Below are positions 33,041 through 40,055 of a DNA stretch of 49,980 nucleotides, piece after piece (position 1 is the first letter of the stretch; every line of letters starts with the position of its first letter). Location: contig CANSYW010000014.1 of the NCBI GenBank assembly GCA_947651395.1, positions 1 through 49,980 of the forward strand, given 5' to 3'. The notes under the pieces were generated by a model. It saw only the letters and a program-made list of their open reading frames with translations. It was not told the origin of the DNA and ran no database searches. Position numbers and translations under genes: made by a program. Origin of the DNA: an uncultured Pseudoflavonifractor sp. (GTDB lineage Bacteria; Bacillota; Clostridia; Oscillospirales; Oscillospiraceae).

Positions 33041-35485
33041 ATGAACAAGTCCCCCGCACAACCGGATACCGCTCCCCTCCGCCAGGACATCCCTGTGGCG
33101 GCCGCCGACCCTGACCGGGGCCTGAGCCGGGAGGAGGTCCTCCTGCGCCAAAAGGGGGGCTGGGCCAACCTCCCCGTCAAGTCCCCCACCAAAACGGAAA
33201 AACAGATCATCCAGGGTCACGTCTTCACCTTCTTCAACCTTATTTTTCTTGTCCTGGCCTCCGCCCTGGTGGCGGTGGGCTCTTACAAGGACGCCACCTT
33301 CCTGCTCATTGCCGTAGCCAACACGGTCATCGGCATCCTCCAGGAGCTGCGCTCCAAGCGCACCATCGACAAGCTCAAGCTTCTGGCCTCCCCCCGGGGA
33401 AGGGTGATCCGGGAGGGGACGGAGATGACCGTCCCCTCCGACCACATGGTCCGGGACGACATCGCCGTCTTTTCCGCCGGGGATCAGATCTGCGCCGACG
33501 CGGTGGTCCGCGCCGGCGCCGTCCAGGTCAACGAGGCCCTCATCACCGGCGAGGCCGATCCTCTGGAAAAAAAGCCGGGAGACGCCCTGCGCTCCGGTTC
33601 CTTTATTGTCTCCGGCTCCTGCCGGGCCCAGCTCACCCGTGTGGGTGCCGACTCCTACGCCGCCCGCCTCACCCTGGAGGCCAAAAAGGACGTAAAGACC
33701 GCCCAGTCCGAGATGATGGCCTCCCTCAGCCGGCTCATCCGCTTCATCGGCGTCGCGCTCATCCCTATGGGCGCCATTCTCTTCTACAAGCAATATGTCC
33801 TGCTGGAGCTGGGTCTGAAGCAGGCGGTGACCGCCACCGTGGCCGCCCTCATCGGCATGATCCCCGAGGGGCTCTACCTCCTCACCAGCGTGGCCCTTGC
33901 GGTGAGCATGATCCGGCTGGCCCAAAAGAAGACCCTGGCCCAGGACATGAACTGCATTGAGACCCTGGCCCGGGTGGACGTGCTGTGTGTGGACAAGACC
34001 GGCACCATCACCCAACCGGGAATGACCGTCCGGGAGCTGGTCCCGCTGGACGAGGAGGCCTATTCCATTGAGGCCGTGGAGGAGGCCCTGGCCGCCCTCT
34101 ATCAAGCCCTGGGGGCGGACAACGACACCGGCCGGGCCATGGCGGAGCGGTTTGACAAAGCGCCCGACTGGAAGGCCTCCTCCGTGGTCCCCTTCACCTC
34201 CGCCAACAAATATTCCGCCGCCGTCTTTCCCGGCCACGGCGCCTTTGTCTCCGGCGCCCCGGAGTTTGTCATGGGTCCCTGGTATCAGGATCTCAAGGAG
34301 ATGGTGGAGCCCTATTCCGCCAAGGGCTACCGGGTCCTGCTCATCGCCGGATACGACGGCGTGCCCGACGGGGAGACCCCCCTGGACGGAAAGAAGGTCC
34401 GGCCTATGGCCCTGGCTCTGCTGGCCAACCCCATCCGCTCCGAGGCTCCCGAGACCTTCGCCTACTTTGCCGCCCAGGGGGTGGCGGTGAAGGTCATCTC
34501 CGGGGACAACCCCCTCACGGTGGCCGAGGTGGCCCGAAAAGCGGGGGTGGAAAACGCCGGGCACTGGGTGGACGCCTCCACCCTCAAAACCGATCAGGAC
34601 ATTTTTACCGCCGCGGGAAAATATACCGTCTTCGGCCGGGTCACCCCAGGGCAGAAGCGCAAGCTGGTCAAGGCCCTCCAGAAACAGGGACACACCGTGG
34701 CCATGACCGGCGACGGCGTCAATGACGTACTGGCTCTGAAGGACGCCGACTGCGGCATCGCCATGGCCTCTGGGGCCGAGGCGGCCTGCCATGCCGCCCA
34801 GCTGGTGCTTTTGAATTCCAATTTTGCCTGTCTGCCCCAGGTGGTGGCCGAGGGCCGGCGGGTCATCAACAACATCCAGCGCTCCGCAGCCCTTTTTCTG
34901 GTGAAAAACATTTTCTCCTTCTGCCTGTCCCTGCTCACCATCTTTGTGGACATGCCCTATCCCCTGGTCCCCATCCAGCTCTCCCTGATCTCCTCTCTCA
35001 CCATCGGCTTCCCCTCCTTCGTTCTGGCTCTGGAGCCCAACAAAAGCCGGGTCAGCGGCAAGTTTATGACCAACGTTCTGCGGGATGCCTTCCCCGGCGG
35101 GCTGACCAACCTCATCATCATTTTGGGCATCCAGGCCTTCGCCTTTGCCTTTGAATTTTCCACCCAGGCTCTGTCTACCCTCTCCACTCTGTGCGTGGCC
35201 TTTGTGGGGCTTCTGGTGCTCTATCAGGTGTGCAAGCCCTTCGACCGCAAGCGCCGTATCCTCTGGAGCGGCGTGGCCGCCGCCCTGGCCTTCTGCGTGG
35301 TCTTCCTCCGGGACTTTTTCTCCCTGGCTCCCCTGGGGCTCCAAGAGACTCTGGTACTGGGAGTATTTCTCTGCCTGAGCTGGCCGGTGATGCACGCCAT
35401 TCTCCTGCTCTTTGACCGGTGCCGCCGCCTGCTGCTGACCCTCAAGGGCAAACGCCGCAGCCGACGCGTCCCCGCCGGAGGTTGA
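33041..35485 (+). CDS. P-type cation-transporting ATPase (CtpE-like)
   Basis: An 814-aa ion pump. The phosphorylated aspartate is in VLCVDKTGTIT, the actuator motif appears as LITGEADPLEK (TGE), the membrane helix-4 motif is MIPEGLYLLTSVALAVS, and the hinge is MTGDGVNDVLALKDADCGIAM. Ten membrane segments are expected. The PEG signature in place of the PEGL/CPC of calcium or copper pumps, and the absence of metal-binding N-domains, place it with the CtpE-type group, where calcium import has been reported in mycobacteria. The true ion is unproven. The start has only GAAGGA upstream. Confidence 0.9.
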   Translation: MNKSPAQPDTAPLRQDIPVAAADPDRGLSREEVLLRQKGGWANLPVKSPTKTEKQIIQGHVFTFFNLIFLVLASALVAVGSYKDATFLLIAVANTVIGILQELRSKRTIDKLKLLASPRGRVIREGTEMTVPSDHMVRDDIAVFSAGDQICADAVVRAGAVQVNEALITGEADPLEKKPGDALRSGSFIVSGSCRAQLTRVGADSYAARLTLEAKKDVKTAQSEMMASLSRLIRFIGVALIPMGAILFYKQYVLLELGLKQAVTATVAALIGMIPEGLYLLTSVALAVSMIRLAQKKTLAQDMNCIETLARVDVLCVDKTGTITQPGMTVRELVPLDEEAYSIEAVEEALAALYQALGADNDTGRAMAERFDKAPDWKASSVVPFTSANKYSAAVFPGHGAFVSGAPEFVMGPWYQDLKEMVEPYSAKGYRVLLIAGYDGVPDGETPLDGKKVRPMALALLANPIRSEAPETFAYFAAQGVAVKVISGDNPLTVAEVARKAGVENAGHWVDASTLKTDQDIFTAAGKYTVFGRVTPGQKRKLVKALQKQGHTVAMTGDGVNDVLALKDADCGIAMASGAEAACHAAQLVLLNSNFACLPQVVAEGRRVINNIQRSAALFLVKNIFSFCLSLLTIFVDMPYPLVPIQLSLISSLTIGFPSFVLALEPNKSRVSGKFMTNVLRDAFPGGLTNLIIILGIQAFAFAFEFSTQALSTLSTLCVAFVGLLVLYQVCKPFDRKRRILWSGVAAALAFCVVFLRDFFSLAPLGLQETLVLGVFLCLSWPVMHAILLLFDRCRRLLLTLKGKRRSRRVPAGG

Positions 35486-35495
35486 AAATTTTCCC

Positions 35496-35524
35496 TTGTA
35501 GTATAACATTCACTGTGGTAAAAT
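35496..35524 (+). promoter_or_regulatory. Promoter of the Bax-inhibitor-like gene
   Basis: TTGTAG (35496-35501), 17 bp, TAAAAT (35519-35524), 55 bp before the ATG. Confidence 0.5.
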
Positions 35525-35579
35525 AACGGATCATAGGGCGATCCGGATCGCCTGTTTTTCAAAGTGAGGTGTTTGATCC

Positions 35580-36296
35580 ATGCCGGAAAATTTTTACGAG
35601 CAAGAGCGCTCCCTGGAGCGGGGCCGCACAGGGGAAAGCCTGGGCCGCTATACCTCCAAGACCTTCCTTCTCATGTTCCTGGGTCTGCTGGTCACCTTTG
35701 CCGTGGCCTTTTTGGGCTACTACACCGGGCTGATCATCTTTGTATTTTACGCCAGATGGATCCCCGTCGCCCTGCTGGTGGCCCAGCTGGCCGTGGCCGT
35801 GGGGATGACCGCCGCCATCCACAGGATCTCCGTGGGCACCGCCACCGCATTCTTTTTCCTCTATTCCGTTCTCACGGGCGTCGTCTTCTCCACCTACTTC
35901 CTGCTCTTTGAGCTGCCCAGCCTCATTTTGGTTTTTGCCGCCACCGCCCTCTACTTCGGCGGCATGGCCCTGTTCGGCTATTTCACCAACATTGACCTGA
36001 GCCGGATGCGCTCCATCCTACTGGGCGGCCTCATCTTCCTGATCATCGCCAACCTTCTCATGATGTTCATCCCCGGTCTGGATGTCTTCGACCAGGTGGT
36101 GTGCACCATCGGCGTCATCGTGTTCCTGGCCTACACCGCTTACGACACCAAGAAAATTTCCGCCTTTTACCAGGCCTACCAGGGCGACGAGGCCATGCTG
36201 AAAAAAGCCTCCATCTTCTCCGCCCTCCAGCTCTATCTGGACTTTGTGAACCTCTTTGTCTATCTGCTGCGCATCTTCGGCAAGCGCAGGAATTAA
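35580..36296 (+). CDS. Bax inhibitor-1/YccA family membrane protein
   Basis: A 238-aa protein with seven hydrophobic segments and the UPF0005 features: an N-terminal KTFLLMFLGLLVTF helix, the LYFGGMALFGYFTNIDLSRM loop, a TIGVIVFLAYTAYDTKKI segment whose acidic residue is the proposed pH/Ca sensor, and the ending ALQLYLDFVNLFVYLLRIFG. Bacterial members such as YetJ leak calcium in a pH-dependent manner. It stands next to a P-type ATPase of possible calcium specificity, which makes a functional link plausible. GTGAGGTG precedes the ATG. Confidence 0.92.
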   Translation: MPENFYEQERSLERGRTGESLGRYTSKTFLLMFLGLLVTFAVAFLGYYTGLIIFVFYARWIPVALLVAQLAVAVGMTAAIHRISVGTATAFFFLYSVLTGVVFSTYFLLFELPSLILVFAATALYFGGMALFGYFTNIDLSRMRSILLGGLIFLIIANLLMMFIPGLDVFDQVVCTIGVIVFLAYTAYDTKKISAFYQAYQGDEAMLKKASIFSALQLYLDFVNLFVYLLRIFGKRRN

Positions 36297-36310
36297 AGGG
36301 CGTCAAAAGG

Positions 36311-36345
36311 GGAAGGCTGTCTTATAAAGACAGCCTTCTCTTTTT
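36311..36345 (+). terminator. Terminator after the Bax-inhibitor-like gene
   Basis: GAAGGCTGTCTT (36312-36323) pairs with AAGACAGCCTTC (36327-36338), then a T-run. From here to 36510 I see no gene. Confidence 0.9.
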
Positions 36346-36514
36346 CCTCTTTTCAAACTTATGTAAACTAAAAAGGGAACTGTTTCATGATCTCCCCGTC
36401 ATTGCCAGAGGAAAGCCCGACTCTCCCCGCTTTTCAAGGCTGTCCGTTTTTCTTCCAAGGCAAAGCCTCTGTTCATTTCCAGACTTCCCACGCCCTCTTC
36501 CGCCCATATTAAAA

Positions 36515-36549
36515 GCGACGTCCCAAGCGGGGCGTCGCATTGATTTTTT
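36515..36549 (+). terminator. Hairpin plus U6 upstream of spoIVB
   Basis: GCGACG (36515-36520) pairs with CGTCGC (36534-36539), extended by CCC/GGG inside, followed four bases later by six T. It ends immediately before the spoIVB ribosome site, so it may be an attenuator or stop upstream readthrough. Confidence 0.45.
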
Positions 36550-36563
36550 ATGGGGGTGGTCGA

Positions 36564-37640
36564 TTGAAAAAGGAAAGTGGACGGTCAGGGCCAACGCCTT
36601 TTCGGCTGGCGGCGGCGGTCCTGGCGGCGGCGTGGGTGCTGGGGGGCTCCCACGCCATGGCGTGGGAGGCTCCTTCCATGACGGACGCAAATGAAGCAAG
36701 GCGGGTGGTTCCCATCGGTCGCGCCGTGGGCATCAAGCTTTTTTCCGACGGTGTGATGGTGGTGGGCTTTTCCCAGATCCCCGCGGCGGAGGGGAATTTG
36801 ACTCCGGCCAAGTCCTGCGGGCTGAAAGAGGGTGATGTTATCACCCACATCAACGCCACGGAGGTGGACACCATTGAGGCCGTTCAGGAACAACTCGCCG
36901 CCATCGGCGGGGCCGAGATGTCCATCCGGGCCCTGCGGGAGGGTAAGCAGGTCCAGGTGACGGCTCAGGCTGTCCAGTGCTCCACCGACGGAGTCTACCG
37001 GCTGGGTGCCTGGCTGCGGGATTCCATGGCCGGCATCGGCACCGTGACCTACTATGACCCGCTCACCGGAGAGTTCGGCGCTCTGGGGCACGGGGTCAAC
37101 GATGTGGACACTGCCCGGCTCATGCCCCTGGAAAGCGGTGGGGTCATCTCCGCCACTGTGAGCGATGTGAAGAAGGGACAGCGGGGAGAGCCAGGAGAGC
37201 TCCACGGCGTCTTTGACACCCAGCGGGATATCGGCTCCCTCACCGCCAACACCTCCAGCGGCATCTTCGGCACCCTGCAGGGAGACGAGCTGTGCCGCTT
37301 GGAGCCCATGGCGGTGGCGGACAGCTCCCAGGTGGAGGCCGGCCCCGCCCTGATCTATTCCAATGTGGCCGGGGATGAGGTGCAGGCCTATGAGGTGGAG
37401 ATCCTCAAGCTCTTTCCCCACGCGGAGGACGGCAGGGATATGACCATCCGGGTCACCGATCCCGACCTCCTCTCCGCCACCGGCGGCATTGTTCAGGGTA
37501 TGTCCGGCTCACCCATCGTCCAGAACGGAAAACTGGTGGGCGCAGTGACCCACGTGCTGGTGGGAGACCCCACTCAGGGCTACGGGATCCTGGCGCAAAG
37601 AATGTTGGAAACGGCAGAAAGTTGTCAAAAGAAGGTCTGA
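36564..37640 (+). CDS. spoIVB: SpoIVB serine peptidase
   Basis: A 358-aa exported protease that is secreted by the forespore and triggers pro-sigma-K processing through SpoIVFA/BofA. An N-terminal membrane/signal segment (about 14-35) precedes a PDZ domain (about 75-140: AKSCGLKEGDVITHINATEVD) and the S55 peptidase domain, with catalytic His in ALGHGVNDVD (about 176) and Ser in GMSGSPIVQNG (about 314). The start is a TTG at 36564 preceded by GGGGGTGG; an upstream TTG at 36540 lies in the hairpin region. The neighbour spo0A is the conserved order of endospore formers. Confidence 0.93.
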   Translation: MKKESGRSGPTPFRLAAAVLAAAWVLGGSHAMAWEAPSMTDANEARRVVPIGRAVGIKLFSDGVMVVGFSQIPAAEGNLTPAKSCGLKEGDVITHINATEVDTIEAVQEQLAAIGGAEMSIRALREGKQVQVTAQAVQCSTDGVYRLGAWLRDSMAGIGTVTYYDPLTGEFGALGHGVNDVDTARLMPLESGGVISATVSDVKKGQRGEPGELHGVFDTQRDIGSLTANTSSGIFGTLQGDELCRLEPMAVADSSQVEAGPALIYSNVAGDEVQAYEVEILKLFPHAEDGRDMTIRVTDPDLLSATGGIVQGMSGSPIVQNGKLVGAVTHVLVGDPTQGYGILAQRMLETAESCQKKV

Positions 37641-37710
37641 GTCTGCAAAAAGGCAAGATCGAAGTCGAACTAAGTCGGTTTTTTCTAATCCATTTTTTAC
37701 CAAAAGAGTA

Positions 37711-37739
37711 TTGCGTTTGCTGTCTCTTTATGGTAAATT
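37711..37739 (+). promoter_or_regulatory. Sigma-A-like promoter of spo0A
   Basis: TTGCGT (37711-37716), 17 bp, TAAATT (37734-37739), 55 bp before the start. A 0A-box-like AGTCGAA lies at 37663-37669 just upstream; autoregulation by Spo0A is known in other species but this match is weak. Confidence 0.45.
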
Positions 37740-37793
37740 ATGAGCAACCGGTAATCTTATTGGATCGATCGATCTTGGAGGAAGGGAACGGAT

Positions 37794-38552
37794 TTGGAAA
37801 AGAAGACGATTTTGGTGGCGGATGCGGGGGAAGAATTCCGCCGTTTGTTGGTGGAGACCCTGAACGCCGAAAACGACCTGACCGTGGTGGGGGATACCTC
37901 TGACGGGGAGGCGGTGGTGGAGCTATGCCGTCAACGTCAACCCGATGTGGTGGTCATGGATATGATCCTGGCCAAGCTGGACGGCGTGGAGGTCCTCTCC
38001 GCCCTGAGTGATCTGCCCGAAAAGCCCCGGGTGCTGATCCTGTCCAGTTTTGCCGGCGGCAGCGTGGCTGAGCTGGCCGCCACCCGCGGCGCAGATTATT
38101 TCATGATGAAGCCCTGCAAGACCTCCTCCGTGGTGGAGCGGGTCCGGCAGATGATGAGCCCAGGCAGCCACCCCGCCGAGGATCCCGACCGCCGGGGCCG
38201 GGGACTGGAGAGCACGGTCACCGCCATCATCCATGAGATCGGCGTGCCCGCCCACATCAAGGGATATCAATATCTCCGGGAGGCCATTATGATCGCCGTG
38301 GAGGACATGGACGTGATCAACGCCGTCACCAAGGTTCTCTACCCCGAGGTGGCCAAGCGCTTCGGGACCACTGCCAGCCGGGTGGAGCGGGCCATCCGCC
38401 ACGCCATTGAAGTGGCCTGGGACCGGGGAGATCTGGAGACCCTGCAAAAGTATTTTGGTTATACGGTCTCCAACGCCAAAGGCAAACCCACCAATTCGGA
38501 ATTCATCGCCATGATCGCCGACCGCCTTCAATTGCAGCGCAAGGAGCTTTGA
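37794..38552 (+). CDS. spo0A: Sporulation master regulator Spo0A
   Basis: A 252-aa response regulator that starts sporulation when phosphorylated. The receiver (about 1-125) has the phospho-acceptor Asp56 in [13 protein letters not shown], Ser in the ILSSF switch position and Lys in FMMKPCK. The C-terminal DNA-binding domain carries [19 protein letters not shown] and the recognition-helix region [23 protein letters not shown]. An oddity is that the N-terminal acidic pair, usually Asp-Asp, is Asp10-Ala11 (LVADAGEE). The start is TTG, seven bases after GGAGGAAGGG. Terminator follows at 38575. Confidence 0.97.
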   Translation: MEKKTILVADAGEEFRRLLVETLNAENDLTVVGDTSDGEAVVELCRQRQPDVVVMDMILAKLDGVEVLSALSDLPEKPRVLILSSFAGGSVAELAATRGADYFMMKPCKTSSVVERVRQMMSPGSHPAEDPDRRGRGLESTVTAIIHEIGVPAHIKGYQYLREAIMIAVEDMDVINAVTKVLYPEVAKRFGTTASRVERAIRHAIEVAWDRGDLETLQKYFGYTVSNAKGKPTNSEFIAMIADRLQLQRKEL

Positions 38553-38574
38553 GGCTCCTATGAAAAAACGACAT

Positions 38575-38616
38575 GACCGGGTCTGACGGAACATTCCGCC
38601 GGGCCCGGTCTTTTTT
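38575..38616 (+). terminator. Terminator after spo0A
   Basis: GACCGGG pairs with CCCGGTC around an inner CGGAA/TTCCG hairpin, then six T. Confidence 0.88.
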
Positions 38617-38627
38617 CATTCCAATAT

Positions 38628-38681
38628 ATAGCTTCAATCGACAAGGGCAGACACGTGTTTGCCCTTGTTGATTGAAGCTAT
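38628..38681 (+). repeat. 54-bp near-perfect palindrome
   Basis: Two 25-base arms around ACGT, with only two differences, each of which becomes a G-U pair when read as plus-strand RNA. The minus-strand RNA would carry A-C mismatches at those sites. It lies between the spo0A terminator and the stop of the phosphopantetheinyl transferase gene and has no T-run on either strand. Confidence 0.85.
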
Positions 38682-39172
38682 TATGTAAACTTCTCGCAGA
38701 GCGCGCCCCGCCAGCCATCTCCTGCCAGCGCCGTAAAGGAAAAGCCCTCCCACACCCGGCTCTCTCCCGGCTCCAGCAGCGGTACGGAAATCTCCCGGGG
38801 CGGCCTTCTCAGGCCTTCTCCGGTGCATTTTACCTTTGCCTCCTTTAGGGTCCAGAGCGTATAGAACCAGGACCAGTCCCCTCCGTGCCCTTTCAGCCAG
38901 ATCAGCTCCTCCCCGCTCAGAGCATAGGCCGGAAGTCCCTCCCGCCTGGGGCGCAGGCGCTCCACATCCACCCCCACCGCCCGCTCCGAGCAGGCGCACA
39001 GGGCCAATCCCTCTGAGTGGCTCAGACTGAAATGGAGATCGGGACAAGTGGGAAAGTAGGGTTTTCCCCCCACTTCACGGGCTATGGCAGGCAGGGGTTC
39101 GACTCCCCTGGCCTCCAGCATAAGGGCTTCCAGCAGAGCATAGGCGTCCCCCGTTCCCATCCTCCAGTCCAT
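38681..39172 (-). CDS. 4'-phosphopantetheinyl transferase (Sfp/AcpT-like)
   Basis: A 163-aa enzyme, short for the Sfp group, that attaches the phosphopantetheine arm of CoA to carrier proteins. Motifs are GKPYFPTCPDLHFSLSHSEG with the CoA-binding His/Ser, the Mg-binding VGVDVERLRPR, and WTLKEAKVK with the catalytic Glu and Lys. About 60 residues of a full Sfp are missing from the N-terminus, as in other short single-copy members. AGGAGGTGAG precedes the ATG. No polyketide or peptide synthetase gene is near, so the target may be a housekeeping acyl carrier protein. Confidence 0.88.
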   Translation of the reverse strand: MDWRMGTGDAYALLEALMLEARGVEPLPAIAREVGGKPYFPTCPDLHFSLSHSEGLALCACSERAVGVDVERLRPRREGLPAYALSGEELIWLKGHGGDWSWFYTLWTLKEAKVKCTGEGLRRPPREISVPLLEPGESRVWEGFSFTALAGDGWRGALCEKFT

Positions 39173-39193
39173 ACCCTCACCTCCTTTTTTGAC

Positions 39194-39223
39194 ATTTTAT
39201 CATTTGAGGTCTTCCTTCCGCAA
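39194..39223 (-). promoter_or_regulatory. Promoter of the phosphopantetheinyl transferase gene
   Basis: Minus-strand TTGCGG (39218-39223), 18 bp, TAAAAT (39194-39199). Confidence 0.5.
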
Positions 39224-39275
39224 GGTTTTTCAGGTAAAATAAGAAACCGTGCAGGGGTGAGCCCGGTTCGCATCG

Positions 39276-39330
39276 TTAAGGGAATCTTAAATCTTTTCCC
39301 TCTCCCCCCTTAAAAAAGAAGCTTTATACT
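39276..39330 (+). promoter_or_regulatory. Possible OmpR-type direct repeats and -10 box
   Basis: TTAAG (39276) and TTAAATC (39287) are 11 bp apart, one helical turn, as for tandem OmpR/PhoB half-sites. A TATACT -10 follows at 39325-39330 without a good -35. This fits a promoter that needs an activator, possibly the regulator it serves. The evidence is spacing and sequence only. Confidence 0.3.
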
Positions 39331-39351
39331 CCCTTTCATGAGGTGATCGCC

Positions 39352-40053
39352 ATGTATAATATTCTGATCTGCGACGACGACAGAGATATTGTCTCCGCCC
39401 TGGATATCTATCTCACTGCCGAGGGCTACCACACCATCGCCGCCTATGACGGCCGGCAGGCTCTGAAGGCGGTGGAGGAAAACGACGTCCATCTCATTCT
39501 CATGGACGTGATGATGCCCAACCTGGACGGCATCCGGGCTACCGCCAAGCTGCGGGAGGCGTGCAACGTGCCCATCATCCTCCTCACCGCCAAATCGGAG
39601 GACGCGGACAAGGTGCTGGGGCTGAACATCGGGGCGGACGACTATGTGACCAAGCCCTTCAACCCCATGGAGGTCATGGCCCGGGTGAAGAGCCAGCTGC
39701 GCCGCTATACCCTCCTGGGGGGCAAGGAGGGCCCGGCGGGCGGGGACGACGGACTTTTGAAAAACGGCGGCATCGCCATGGACGATGCCGCCAAGACCGT
39801 CACCGTGGACGGGGAGGCGGTGAGCCTGACCCCCCTGGAGTTCAACATTCTCCGGCTCCTGCTCCAGCACCCGGGGCAGGTGTTCTCCACCGCCCAGATC
39901 TATGAGCAGGTGTGGAACGACCCGGCCTACGGCTCGGAGAACACGGTGGCGGTACACATCCGCCACATTCGGGAGAAGATCGAGATCGACCCGGCCAACC
40001 CCCGGTACATCAAGGTGGTTTGGGGCCTGGGATATAAGATGGAGAAGGTGTGA
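39352..40053 (+). CDS. OmpR-family response regulator (VanR-like)
   Basis: A 233-aa regulator with receiver motifs LICDDDRDI, VHLILMDVMMPNLDG and VTKPFNPMEV, and a C-terminal winged helix (VSLTPLEFNILRLLLQHPGQVFSTAQIYEQVW, NTVAVHIRHIREKIEIDP). The ATG at 39352 is eight bases after GAGGTGATC; the GTG at 39343 lies inside that site. It ends two bases before the kinase gene, whose product should phosphorylate it. Confidence 0.93.
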   Translation: MYNILICDDDRDIVSALDIYLTAEGYHTIAAYDGRQALKAVEENDVHLILMDVMMPNLDGIRATAKLREACNVPIILLTAKSEDADKVLGLNIGADDYVTKPFNPMEVMARVKSQLRRYTLLGGKEGPAGGDDGLLKNGGIAMDDAAKTVTVDGEAVSLTPLEFNILRLLLQHPGQVFSTAQIYEQVWNDPAYGSENTVAVHIRHIREKIEIDPANPRYIKVVWGLGYKMEKV

Positions 40054-40055
40054 CC

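Noticed and set aside
37663-37669. AGTCGAA as a Spo0A binding box before spo0A
   Set aside because: It differs from the TGTCGAA core at one of seven positions and is isolated, so it is mentioned only as a possibility and not annotated as a site.
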